A DNA stretch of 13,957 nt from an uncultured Actinomycetes bacterium (GTDB lineage Bacteria; Actinomycetota; Thermoleophilia; Solirubrobacterales; 70-9): NCBI GenBank assembly GCA_937907435.1, contig CALCIA010000116.1, positions 1-13,957 on the forward strand. The letters are read 5' to 3'. Made by a program: the position numbers and the translations under genes. Positions 1 through 6,939 of the stretch are shown piece by piece. How positions within the stretch are numbered: the stretch's first letter is position 1; the number at the start of each line of letters is the position of its first letter. Below the pieces are notes generated by a model. The model saw only the letters and a program-made list of their open reading frames with translations. It did not search any database and was not told where the DNA came from.

Positions 1-8
1 GGGGATCC

Positions 9-51
9 GCGTGGTTGGAAACCCGCGCCATACGCGGATTTCCAACCACGC
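9..51. other. Strong hairpin at left edge
   Basis: Arms GCGTGGTTGGAAA (9-21) and its exact reverse complement (39-51) enclose a second stem, CCGCG (23-27) with CGCGG (33-37), around a 5-base loop. Only one mismatched pair (22/38) separates the two stems, so 18 base pairs form in 43 bases. No T-run follows on either side, so it is not a classical intrinsic terminator. It may be a terminator without a U-tract for a gene left of the window, a protein-binding palindrome or a repeat-family member. It shares no obvious sequence with the composite repeat that begins near 123. The structure is plainly visible; the role is unknown. Confidence 0.6.
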
Positions 52-122
52 AGATTCCTGACCGTCCGGGGACCGGCCCTCGGCGCCCTTCGGTGACTGT
101 CCCGGCGCGCTTCTGGCGCACA

Positions 123-288
123 CCCGGCGCACTCCCGTGACGGTTCCGCGCACCTTCCTCCACGCCTTTCATACCCGCCCCTCTCGCCACGGCCACAGCC
201 TGCCCGGGCCGTGGCGAGAGGGGCGGGTCCCTACCTCGGGCGACAGCTTGCGGGGCCTGGACCCTCCCGGGCGACAGCTTGCGGCGCC
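123..288 (-). repeat. Composite intergenic repeat, left copy (inverted relative to right copy)
   Basis: Read on the minus strand away from the tetR stop, this non-coding block holds: two 21-base units with a 31-base period (plus positions 268-288 and 237-257, core GCAAGCTGTCGCCCG); a 7-base spacer; a long hairpin (173-228); a GTGGAGGAA stretch; and a CGGGAGTG-type motif (123-137). The same parts in the same order and nearly the same spacing occur at 13688-13845 in opposite orientation, just after the last gene on the other side. The 50-base hairpin core (176-225) is an exact reverse complement of 13751-13800, loop included, and unit 237-257 is an exact reverse complement of 13719-13739. Spacers differ, so this is a family of elements and not an assembly duplicate. 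I do not recognise a named family. Confidence 0.8.
173..228 (-). terminator. 22-bp perfect hairpin downstream of tetR (putative terminator within repeat)
   Basis: Bases 173-194 pair perfectly with 207-228 around a 12-base loop (195-206, ACAGCCTGCCCG). The stem is very GC-rich and lies about 85 bases past the tetR stop codon, so it would fold in the transcript of the leftward operon. No U-tract follows. Termination is therefore inferred from position and stability; a role as a processed RNA end or DNA repeat structure is equally possible. The inner 50 bases recur exactly at 13751-13800. Confidence 0.5.
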
Positions 289-312
289 TCGAAGCGTGCC
301 TGGAACTACTAC

Positions 313-957
313 CTACGCGCGAATGCCGTCCAGGAAGATGTCGCAGAATTGGTCGGCTAGGTCGTCGGCGCTGACGCGGCCTCCGGGTTGGAACCACTGG
401 TAGCTGTAGTTGAACATCCCGAGGAAGCCGAGGGTGGCGAGCCTGACGTCTTTGATCTTGAAGAGGTTCTGTTCGGCGCCTTCTTCCAGGGCCTTCGAGA
501 TCAGGCCCTCGAACTCGCGGCGCGATTCGCGGATGGAGCGCCAGCGATCGTGCTGCTCGACGAAGCGCCACTCGTGGAGGAAGACGGTCACCTGGGGCAG
601 GTAGTCGGCGATGTCGTTGATGAGGACGTGGGCGAGATTGCGGAGGGTCACCTCGGGTGAGTCGTCGGCACCGACGGCCTTGCGGGCGTCGGCCAGGAGG
701 GGCTCGATGAAGCGCTCATGGATCCGGACGAGCAGGTCGTCCTTGTTCTCCATGTAGTGGTAGAGGCCCCCGCGCTGCAGGCCGGTCGCCTCGACGAGGT
801 CATCGATCGTGGTCGCGTGGAAGCCTCGCTCGGCGAAGACCTCGGCGGCGATGTCGACGATTTCCGCCCGCCGCTTCTCGAACGATTCGTTCTTCTCGAG
901 TTTGGGTCGCCCGCGTTTGCGCGGCGGGCTCGCGGATCGATCAGGGCGAGTCGGCAT
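313..957 (-). CDS. TetR-family regulator, KstR2-like
   Basis: A 214-residue repressor of usual TetR length. Residues about 29-75 form the N-terminal helix-turn-helix domain (AAEVFAERGFHATTIDDLV, then LQRGGLYHYMENKDDLL). The C-terminal half, with VFLHEWRF and SYQWFQPGGRVSADDLADQF, resembles the ligand domain of KstR2, the mycobacterial regulator of late steroid degradation that binds a CoA thioester. The first 20 residues are basic and proline-rich. It is the last gene of the leftward operon, 32 bases after the alcohol dehydrogenase stop, without a clear ribosome site or promoter of its own, so it is probably co-transcribed. It likely represses the divergent promoter at 2831-2862 and hence itself; an acyl-CoA made by the cluster would be the expected inducer. 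The family call is firm; KstR2 kinship and effector are inferred. Confidence 0.9.
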   Translation of the reverse strand: MPTRPDRSASPPRKRGRPKLEKNESFEKRRAEIVDIAAEVFAERGFHATTIDDLVEATGLQRGGLYHYMENKDDLLVRIHERFIEPLLADARKAVGADDSPEVTLRNLAHVLINDIADYLPQVTVFLHEWRFVEQHDRWRSIRESRREFEGLISKALEEGAEQNLFKIKDVRLATLGFLGMFNYSYQWFQPGGRVSADDLADQFCDIFLDGIRA

Positions 958-989
958 CGCGCAGGTCGTCGATCATCGGTTTCACCAGT

Positions 990-2048
990 CTAAGTTGGGG
1001 CGTCCTGGCCCGTCGCGACGAGCGTCTTGATCGTCGCTCCCGGTTCCTCCGCCAGCCGCTTCATCTCGGCCGCTGAATCTTCGAGCGGGACGATGTTGCC
1101 GACGATCGCCGCGGGATCGAGGACCCCGGCGGCGACGAGGCCGAGCACCCGGGGCAGGTCGTGCCGGTAGCCGAGGCTCCCGACCAAGGATCGCTCGAAC
1201 AGCGTCACCCGACGAACGGATACCTCGCTGGGAGTGGTGGGGAGGCCGAGCAGGACGATCCGGCCGCCGCGTGACGCACACTCGACCGCGACCGGCACCA
1301 TCGACGCGACGCCGGTCGTCTCGACCACGATCGGCGCGCCTCCTTCGCCGAGCGAGGTCCGGGCCCGCTTCGGGAGGTCGTCACCGGGCTCCCAGGTCGG
1401 CAGGCCGAGCTCGGCCGCGCGAGCGCGCCGGCCCTCGTCGAGCTCGACCACGTGGGGGTTGGCACCGAGCGCCTTGGCGACCAGCGCCGAGGCGGCGCCG
1501 ATCGGGCCGAACCCCAGAACCAGGACGTCGGCCCCCGCCGCGATGCCGCCGCGCTCCAGCCCGTGCAGCGCGACCGCGAAGGGCTCGGTGAGCGCGGCCT
1601 GGCGGTCGTGAACCCCGGGCGGCACCTCGACGAGCGTGTAGCCGGGAACGGCGACGAGCGGGGCGAACGCGCCGTCGGAGTGGAGGCCGACCGCGCCGCC
1701 GTAGCGGCACAGGTGGTAGTCGCCTCGCTCGCAGGCGCCGCACCGGCCGCACCGCAGGCAGGCGTCGACGGTGACCCGCGCGCCGACCTTGATCTTCCCG
1801 TCCGGCGAGCCGCCCTCGATCAGCGTCCCGACCAGCTCGTGCCCCAGGGTGACCGGAGGCTCCTTGCCGCTGAGCGGGTGCGCCGCGGGCGAGATCATCG
1901 CCGGCCCCTGCCGGTACTCGGCAAGGTCGGAGCCGCAGACGCCGCAGAGCGAGACCTCGATGATCGAGTCGGCGAACTCGGTCGGCTCGGGCGTCGGGAC
2001 GTCCTCGAGGCGGACGTCTTCCCGACCGTGCCAGCGCAGGGCCTTCAT
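990..2048 (-). CDS. Zinc-dependent medium-chain alcohol dehydrogenase (butanediol/threonine dehydrogenase-like)
   Basis: A 352-residue NAD(P)-dependent dehydrogenase of normal MDR length. Catalytic zinc ligands are Cys38 (CGVCGSD), His70 and Glu71 (TLGHE). A structural zinc site is formed by Cys100, Cys103, Cys106 and Cys114 in the CLRCGRCGACERGDYHLC segment. GFGPIG begins the Rossmann nucleotide fold. The overall look is closest to (R,R)-butanediol and threonine/sorbitol dehydrogenases, which oxidise secondary alcohols to ketones; acetoin/butanediol would fit the acetoin-dehydrogenase-like E1 across the divergent promoter, but this is inference. The reading frame stays open far upstream, but the start is set by ATG 2048, which overlaps the preceding SDR stop as ATGA, indicating translational coupling. 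Confidence 0.9.
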   Translation of the reverse strand: MKALRWHGREDVRLEDVPTPEPTEFADSIIEVSLCGVCGSDLAEYRQGPAMISPAAHPLSGKEPPVTLGHELVGTLIEGGSPDGKIKVGARVTVDACLRCGRCGACERGDYHLCRYGGAVGLHSDGAFAPLVAVPGYTLVEVPPGVHDRQAALTEPFAVALHGLERGGIAAGADVLVLGFGPIGAASALVAKALGANPHVVELDEGRRARAAELGLPTWEPGDDLPKRARTSLGEGGAPIVVETTGVASMVPVAVECASRGGRIVLLGLPTTPSEVSVRRVTLFERSLVGSLGYRHDLPRVLGLVAAGVLDPAAIVGNIVPLEDSAAEMKRLAEEPGATIKTLVATGQDAPT

Positions 2049-2806
2049 GCGAGCAGCCCGCCGTCCGCGTAGACGGTGGTGCCGGTGACGTAGCGGGCCT
2101 GGTCGGACACCAGGAACGCGGCGACGTCGGCGATCTCGTCCGGCTCTCCCCAGCGCCCCAGCGGCACCTGGCGCAGGGTCTCGGCGCTGAACTCCTCCGA
2201 GCGCCGCAGCGGCAGGCTCAGCTCGGTCGCGATCCAGCCGGGCCCGAGGCAGTTGACGCGGACCCCGCGCGGACCCCACTCGCGGGCCGCCGCGCGGGAA
2301 AGGCCGACGACGCCGGCCTTGGCTCCGCTGTAGTACGACATCCCCTCGAGGCCGCGCTCGGCGGCGATCGAGACGATGTTCAGCACGCTGGCATGTGGGG
2401 CCGCCGCGAAGAGGTGGGGCGCGGCGGCGTGCATCGTGCGGTAGACCGCCGTGTAGTTGAGGCCGGTCCCGCGCTCGAAGTCCTGCCGGTCGAGGTCCTC
2501 CAGCGGCGCCAGCCGGTGGGCGCCGCCGGCGTTGTTGACGAGGATGCCGATCCCGCCCAGGCGCTCGGCGGCGGCCTCGACCAACGCCTCGATGCTCCCC
2601 GCCTCGGTGAGATCGCAGGGCATCACCAGAGCCTCGCCGCCGAGGCGCTCGATCGACCGCGCGGTCTCCTCGAGCTCGTCCCTGCTTCTTGCCGCCAGGC
2701 ACACCGGTGAGCCGAGCTCGGCCAGCTTGAGGGCGATCGCCCGGCCGATCCCGCGACCCGCGCCGGTCACCAGGGCGGGTCCATGAACACGTGGAGAGGA
2801 ATGCAT
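2045..2806 (-). CDS. Short-chain dehydrogenase/reductase (SDR)
   Basis: A 253-residue classical SDR of FabG-like type. It shows the TGAGRGIG cofactor motif (residues 14-21), NNAG (91-94), and catalytic Asn117, Ser146, Tyr159 and Lys163 (YSGAK). Arg40 and Arg42 after the second strand (AARSRDE) suggest NADP(H) preference. The likely reaction is interconversion of a hydroxyl and a keto group. The ATG at 2806 is chosen because GGAGG (minus strand, 2819-2815) sits 8 bases upstream, although the frame is open much further. It is the first gene of the leftward operon and overlaps the next gene by 4 bases. The promoter is expected in the palindrome at 2831-2862, about 20 bases upstream of a short leader. 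The family is certain; the substrate is unknown. Confidence 0.92.
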   Translation of the reverse strand: MHSSPRVHGPALVTGAGRGIGRAIALKLAELGSPVCLAARSRDELEETARSIERLGGEALVMPCDLTEAGSIEALVEAAAERLGGIGILVNNAGGAHRLAPLEDLDRQDFERGTGLNYTAVYRTMHAAAPHLFAAAPHASVLNIVSIAAERGLEGMSYYSGAKAGVVGLSRAAAREWGPRGVRVNCLGPGWIATELSLPLRRSEEFSAETLRQVPLGRWGEPDEIADVAAFLVSDQARYVTGTTVYADGGLLA

Positions 2807-2830
2807 CCCCTTGGCCTCCAAGAGTTGATA

Positions 2831-2862
2831 TATATTTATACCGTTCGGTCGGTATAAATATA
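2831..2862. promoter_or_regulatory. Divergent promoter with 13-bp perfect palindrome (putative TetR operator)
   Basis: TATATTTATACCG (2831-2843) and its exact reverse complement (2850-2862) flank a 6-base centre, TTCGGT. This is an AT-rich island in GC-rich DNA. Each arm contains TATAAAT, reading outward at 2840-2834 (minus) and 2853-2859 (plus), suitable as back-to-back -10 boxes that would give leaders of roughly 20-25 bases to the SDR (2806) and E1 alpha (2891). The centre read on the minus strand, ACCGACCGAACGGT, resembles operators of actinobacterial TetR proteins. No good -35 boxes are seen. Binding by the regulator encoded at 313-957 would shut both operons; that link is inferred. Confidence 0.75.
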
Positions 2863-2880
2863 GCCCACGGCGAGCGCGGT

Positions 2881-2885
2881 GGGAG
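2881..2885 (+). promoter_or_regulatory. Ribosome-binding site favouring the 2891 start
   Basis: GGGAG lies 5 bases before ATG 2891. Neither the in-frame GTG at 2879 nor the ATG at 2939 has a comparable purine-rich site, so this site decides the start used here for E1 alpha. The ATG at 2939 remains possible because family similarity starts only after it. Confidence 0.45.
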
Positions 2886-2922
2886 ACCGAATGGGACGCG
2901 ACCGACCAAATGGGACACGACC
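2885..2922. repeat. Two 19-bp tandem repeats at the start of E1 alpha
   Basis: GACCGAATGGGACGCGACC (2885-2903) is followed directly by GACCAAATGGGACACGACC (2904-2922), identical at 17 of 19 positions. They lie between the palindromic promoter and the conserved part of E1 alpha, and overlap its first predicted codons. They could be a tandem operator for a second regulator in an untranslated leader (if translation starts at 2939), or a chance duplication within the extra N-terminus. No other copy was noticed in the window. Confidence 0.6.
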
Positions 2923-3934
2923 TATCCACTCCTTCGAGATGCCTGCCGAAGACGAAGACCTGAAGATCGAGCCGGCCTCCGCGCCGCCGGATCCGGAGAC
3001 GCTGCGGGAACGGCTGCGGACGATGGCTCGGATCAGGGCCTTCGAGGAACAGGTGGGCCGCCAGTTCCGCGAGGGGAACGTGCATGGCTTCGTCCACACG
3101 TCGATCGGCCAGGAGGCGGTCGCGGCGGGCTCGTGCGGAGTCCTCGACCGGGACGACTTCATCACCACCACCCACCGGGGCCACGGCCACTGCCTGGCCA
3201 AGGGCGCCGATCCCGAGCCGATGATGGCCGAGCTGTTCGGCCGTGAGACCGGCACCTGTCACGGGCGCGGCGGGTCGATGCACCTCGCCGACGCGAGCCT
3301 CGGCATCCTCGGCGCGAACGGGATCGTCGGTGCCGGGGTGCCGATCGCGGTCGGGGCGGCACTGGCCGCCCGGCGAGAGCAGGCGGGGCGGGTGGCGCTC
3401 GCCTTCTTCGGCGAGGGCGCCGTCCACTGCGGCGCCTTTCACGAGGGCATGGTCCTCGCGGTCGCCTGGCAGGCGCCGGTCGTCTTCATCTGCGAGAACA
3501 ACCACTACGCCGAGTTCACCCCCAGCACCGGTGCCTGGGGCGGCCCCGGCCTGCTGGAGCGCGCGTCGGCGTACGGGGTGCCCGCGCTGCGGGTCGAGGG
3601 CAACGACGTCGGCAAGGTGGAAGCGGCGGTGCGGGCCGCCGTGAACTCCGCTCGCGCGGGAGCGGGCCCGGCGTTCCTCGAGATGCTGACCTACCGGATG
3701 GGCGGGCATTACGAGGGCGACGCCGAGCCGTACCGCGTCGAAGGCGAGCGCGAGGAGTGGGCGGAGCGGGACCCGATCGCCGCGGTCGACGCGACCCTCG
3801 CCGCGGCGGGCCAGGACGGCGTCGCGAAAGCCCTCCTCGAGGAGGCCAGGCAGGAGATGGAGGCCGCGGTCCGCAACGCGCTCGCGGCGCCGTATCCCGA
3901 GCCGGAGGCGGTCATGGAGTACGTCGGTGCCTGA
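2891..3934 (+). CDS. Thiamine-diphosphate 2-oxo acid/acetoin dehydrogenase E1, alpha subunit
   Basis: About 347 residues, the usual length for PdhA/AcoA-type proteins. The thiamine-diphosphate motif runs from GEG (174-176, FFGEGAVHCGAFHE) to ENN (202-204, FICENNHYA). Other family blocks are IGQEAVAAG, THRGHGHCLAKG, CHGRGGSMHLAD and TYRMGGHYEGDAEPYR; the last resembles acetoin dehydrogenase alpha chains more than pyruvate ones. With the beta subunit it would decarboxylate a 2-oxo acid (or cleave acetoin) and pass the acyl group to an E2 lipoyl protein. The ATG at 2891 has GGGAG 5 bases upstream; GTG 2879 and ATG 2939 are alternatives. The beta start overlaps this stop by 8 bases. No E2 or E3 gene follows. 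The subunit class is sure; the substrate is open. Confidence 0.9.
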   Translation: MGRDRPNGTRPIHSFEMPAEDEDLKIEPASAPPDPETLRERLRTMARIRAFEEQVGRQFREGNVHGFVHTSIGQEAVAAGSCGVLDRDDFITTTHRGHGHCLAKGADPEPMMAELFGRETGTCHGRGGSMHLADASLGILGANGIVGAGVPIAVGAALAARREQAGRVALAFFGEGAVHCGAFHEGMVLAVAWQAPVVFICENNHYAEFTPSTGAWGGPGLLERASAYGVPALRVEGNDVGKVEAAVRAAVNSARAGAGPAFLEMLTYRMGGHYEGDAEPYRVEGEREEWAERDPIAAVDATLAAAGQDGVAKALLEEARQEMEAAVRNALAAPYPEPEAVMEYVGA

Positions 3935-4916
3935 CCCGACCGCCACCGCGAAGCCGCCCCGTTACCTGGACGCGGTCAACGCCGCCCTGGCGGACGAGAT
4001 GCGGGCCGACGGGTCGGTCATCGCGCTCGGCGTCGACATCGGCAGGGGCGGTGGCGCGTACGGCGTCACCCGCGGCCTGTTCGAGGAGTTCGGCGCCGAC
4101 CGGGTGATCGACACGCCGATCGCGGAGGCCGGCGTCCTCGGCGCCGCCGTCGGCGCGGCGATGGCCGGCCAGCGGCCGGTGGCGGAGGTGATGTACATGG
4201 ACTTCGTCACCGTCTGCCTGGATCCGATCGTCAACCAGGCGGCGAAGCTCCGGTACATGACCGGGGGCGGGGTGACCGTGCCGATCGTCTTCCGCACCCA
4301 GACCGGGGGCGGGCGAAGCGGTGGTGCCCAGCACTCGCAGTCGCTGGAGGGCATCCTGGCCCACATCCCGGGCCTCGACGTCTACTGCCCCAGCGACGCG
4401 CGCGATGCCTACGACCTGCTCGTCGCCGCGATCCGGGCCGACCATCCGGTCTGCTTCGTCGAGAACCGCCGCCTCTACGGCAAGCGCGCCGACGGGTGGG
4501 AGCGGGAGGCTCTGCCCCCGGGCCGCGCCCGGCTCGTGCGCGAGGGGGCGGATCTGACCATCGTCACCTGGGGACGGATGGTGCCGGAATCGATCGCGGC
4601 CCTCGACGCGCTACCCGACGTCGCCGCCGACCTGATCGACCTCCGGACCCTCGCGCCGCTGGACGTCGACACGGTGGTCGAAAGCGTCAGGAGGACCGGG
4701 CGCTGCCTGGTCGTGCACGAGGCGGTCGAGCGTTTCGGGCCCGGCGGCGAGCTGATCTCGAAGGTCGCCGAGGGGGCCCTCTTCGACCTCGACGGGCCGA
4801 TCCTCCGCCATGGCGCCCGTCCCACACCGGTGCCCTACAGCCCGGGCCTGGAGGCCGCGATGCTGCCCGATTCCGAGGGCATCGGGGCGGCGATCGCCCG
4901 CACCCTCGAAGGCTGA
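3927..4916 (+). CDS. Thiamine-diphosphate 2-oxo acid/acetoin dehydrogenase E1, beta subunit
   Basis: A 329-residue partner of the preceding subunit, normal for PdhB/AcoB/BkdB proteins. It shows the beta-chain blocks DTPIAEAGVLGAAVG (the Glu assists cofactor activation), YMDFVTVCLDPIVNQAAKLRYM, the RSGGAQHSQSLEG loop with its conserved His, and the C-terminal transketolase-like domain with DLRTLAPLD and VHEAVERFGPGGE. The start is GTG 3927, inside the end of the alpha gene, so the two subunits are translationally coupled, as expected for an alpha2beta2 complex. A 45-base gap then leads to the acyl-CoA dehydrogenase. Acetoin, pyruvate and branched-chain 2-oxo acids are all possible substrates; the ACAD and hydratase downstream make a short branched-chain acyl product plausible. 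Confidence 0.9.
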   Translation: MPDPTATAKPPRYLDAVNAALADEMRADGSVIALGVDIGRGGGAYGVTRGLFEEFGADRVIDTPIAEAGVLGAAVGAAMAGQRPVAEVMYMDFVTVCLDPIVNQAAKLRYMTGGGVTVPIVFRTQTGGGRSGGAQHSQSLEGILAHIPGLDVYCPSDARDAYDLLVAAIRADHPVCFVENRRLYGKRADGWEREALPPGRARLVREGADLTIVTWGRMVPESIAALDALPDVAADLIDLRTLAPLDVDTVVESVRRTGRCLVVHEAVERFGPGGELISKVAEGALFDLDGPILRHGARPTPVPYSPGLEAAMLPDSEGIGAAIARTLEG

Positions 4917-4961
4917 CCCCTTCCCAGATCAACGAACCCAGCGACCAAGGAGTGAGCCATC

Positions 4962-6128
4962 GTGACCGCAACCATCGCACCGGTTGAGCTGAGCGAGGAG
5001 GAGCGCAGCCTCCAAGAGCTCTGCCGCGACTTCGCGGCGAACGAGGTGGCGCCGAACGCGGCCGGCTGGTGGCACGAAGAGCGCTGCCCGGTCGAGCTGT
5101 TCAAGGCGATGGGGGAGCTGGACCTGATGGGCCTGCTCGTCCCGCAGGAGTACGGCGGCACCGAAGTCAGCACGACGGGCATGGTCGCGGCGCTGCTGGA
5201 GCTGGCGCGGGCGGACCAGTCGGTCGCCGCCGCGTGGCAGGCCCACCTCTCGATCGGGAGCCTGCCGCTGCTCGCCTTCGGCTCCGAGGAGCAGAAGCAG
5301 CGGTGGCTCGTCCCGTTGGCCAGGGGCGAAAAGCTCGGGTCGTTCGGGCTGACCGAGCCCGGGGCCGGCTCCGACGTGGCGAGCATCGCGACCCGGGCGA
5401 CCCGCCGTGACGGCGGTTGGGAGATCAACGGGTCGAAGACCTTCATCTCCAACGCGGCGACCGAGATGAGCCTCGGCCCGGTGGTGCTGGCGAGGTCGGC
5501 CGAGGCCGAGGAGGGCAAGCGGCCCGGCTTCGGGACCTTCCTGGTGCCGCTCGGAACCGATGGCTTCACGCACGGCCCGAAGCTGAGGGGGATCGGCTGG
5601 CACGCCCTGGACAGCCGCGAGCTCAACTTCGACGGCGTGGTGCTGGGCGACGACCACCTGATCGGGGATCCGGCCGGGGGCATGAGGCAGTTCCTGTCCG
5701 TCCTCGACGTCGGCCGGATCACCGTGGCGACCCTCGGCGTCGGCCTCACCGAAGCGGTGCTCGAGCTGGCCCTCGCCTACGCGAAGGAGCGCCGCCAGTT
5801 CGGCAGGTCGATCGCGAAGTTCCAGGCGATCCAGTTCAAGCTCGCCGACGTCGCCGCCCAGCTCGAGGCGGTGCGCGTGCTCCTGTTCCACACCGCCGCG
5901 CTGCGCGATGCCGGCAAGCCGTTCGCCCACCAGGCGGCGATCGTCAAACTGCTGGCCGCCCGGCTCGCCGTCTCCGCCGCGTCCGAGGCGGTCCAGATCC
6001 ACGGCGGCTACGGGTACATGTACGAGTACCCGGTCTCGCGCTTCTACTGCGACGCGAAGGTGCTGGAGATCGGGGAGGGGACGAACGAGATCCAGCAGCT
6101 CGTGATCGCCCGCAACCTCGGCTGTTAG
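4962..6128 (+). CDS. Acyl-CoA dehydrogenase
   Basis: A 388-residue FAD flavoenzyme, typical for short/medium-chain acyl-CoA dehydrogenases, that forms a trans-2-enoyl-CoA and passes electrons to ETF. Signature FGLTEPGAGSD lies in the middle domain. QIHGGYGYMYEYPVSRFYCDAK and IGEGTNEIQ mark the C-terminal helical domain, with Glu372 in GEGT at the usual catalytic-base position. The start is GTG 4962, preceded by AAGGAG (4947-4952) at 9 bases. It follows the E1 beta gene and precedes the hydratase by only 10 bases, fitting a chain from 2-oxo acid to acyl-CoA to enoyl-CoA. Chain-length specificity cannot be read. Confidence 0.93.
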   Translation: MTATIAPVELSEEERSLQELCRDFAANEVAPNAAGWWHEERCPVELFKAMGELDLMGLLVPQEYGGTEVSTTGMVAALLELARADQSVAAAWQAHLSIGSLPLLAFGSEEQKQRWLVPLARGEKLGSFGLTEPGAGSDVASIATRATRRDGGWEINGSKTFISNAATEMSLGPVVLARSAEAEEGKRPGFGTFLVPLGTDGFTHGPKLRGIGWHALDSRELNFDGVVLGDDHLIGDPAGGMRQFLSVLDVGRITVATLGVGLTEAVLELALAYAKERRQFGRSIAKFQAIQFKLADVAAQLEAVRVLLFHTAALRDAGKPFAHQAAIVKLLAARLAVSAASEAVQIHGGYGYMYEYPVSRFYCDAKVLEIGEGTNEIQQLVIARNLGC

Positions 6129-6138
6129 GGGGCTCGCA

Positions 6139-6939
6139 ATGACCGCGCCGGACGAGCAGCCGGTGATCTTCGAACGGGTCGGGAGAATCGCCGTGTTCAC
6201 GATCAACCGCCCCGCCCAGCGGAACGCGATCGATCCGGACGTGTCACGGCTGATGAACCAGTTCGTCGCGGAGTTCGAGGACGATCCCGAGCTCTGGGTC
6301 GGCGTGGTGACCGGCGCCGGCGACCTGGCCTTCTCGGCGGGCGCCGACCTGAAGGCGATCGCCGCCGGTCGGCTGGCCGAGATCACCGAGGTGGAGCCGT
6401 ACGGGTTCGCGGGCCTGGTCAAAGGGCAGCGCGGCAAGCCGGTGGTCGCGGCGGTCAACGGCGCGGCGCTCGCGGGCGGCTGCGAGATCACCCTCGCCTG
6501 CGACCTGGTCGTCGCCTCGAGCGCGGCGAGGTTTGGCCTGCCGGAGGTGTCTCGGGGGATCATCGCGGGGGCCGGCGGGCTACAACGGCTGCCACGGCTG
6601 ATCCCGCCCCGCAAGGCGCTCGAGCTGATCCTCACCGGGCGCCCGATCGATGCCGCCGAGGCCCTCGCCCTGGGGCTGGTCAACGAGATCGCGGCTCCCG
6701 GGTCCGTGCTCGAACGCGGCATCGAGCTCGCCGAAGCCGTCGCCGCCAACGCGCCCGTCGCGGTCAGGGAGAGCAGGGCCGTGGCCTGGACCGCGATCGC
6801 GTCCTCGGAGGCCGCTGCCTGGGAGCGGTCGCGGCTCGCCTGGGAGCGGGTGCTCGCCAGCGAGGACGCGAAGAAGGGCCCCAGGGCGTTCGCCGAACGC
6901 CGGGCGCCCGAATGGACCGGGCGTCGCGCATTACCCTAA
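6139..6939 (+). CDS. Enoyl-CoA hydratase/isomerase family protein (crotonase)
   Basis: A 266-residue crotonase of normal length. The oxyanion-hole segments are FSAGADLK and NGAALAGGCE. Both acid/base glutamates of true hydratases are present: Glu116 (GGCEITLACD) and Glu136 (GLPEVSRGIIAGAGGLQRLP), spaced 20 residues as in rat mitochondrial hydratase (144/164). Hydration of the enoyl-CoA from the preceding dehydrogenase is therefore more likely than an isomerase or hydrolase role. ATG 6139 follows a GGGGG run 7 bases upstream. The TAA stop (6937-6939) lies inside a possible TetR box for the next transcription unit. Confidence 0.9.
   Translation: MTAPDEQPVIFERVGRIAVFTINRPAQRNAIDPDVSRLMNQFVAEFEDDPELWVGVVTGAGDLAFSAGADLKAIAAGRLAEITEVEPYGFAGLVKGQRGKPVVAAVNGAALAGGCEITLACDLVVASSAARFGLPEVSRGIIAGAGGLQRLPRLIPPRKALELILTGRPIDAAEALALGLVNEIAAPGSVLERGIELAEAVAANAPVAVRESRAVAWTAIASSEAAAWERSRLAWERVLASEDAKKGPRAFAERRAPEWTGRRALP

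Noticed and set aside
237..288. The 31-base-period units as a CRISPR array
   Set aside because: There are only two units per site, the 10-base spacers are far too short, and no cas genes are present.
137..403. Small plus-strand open frame across the left hairpin and the tetR 3' end
   Set aside because: It crosses the repeat hairpin and runs antisense into tetR; the sequence is Arg/Pro/Ser-rich with no domain and no convincing ribosome site.
2049..2918. Upstream extension of the alcohol dehydrogenase frame
   Set aside because: It is an out-of-frame reading of the SDR gene; the family N-terminus begins exactly at ATG 2048 in an ATGA overlap.
2807..3946. Long upstream extension of the SDR frame across the divergent promoter and E1 alpha
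   Set aside because: The extension has no family match and runs through the palindromic promoter; GGAGG correctly spaced before ATG 2806 defines the true start.
4929..6749. A 606-codon open frame on the minus strand opposite the acyl-CoA dehydrogenase and hydratase
   Set aside because: It is antisense to two genes with full family signatures and shows low-complexity Arg/Ala/Ser/Pro-rich protein; such frames are expected by chance in very GC-rich DNA.
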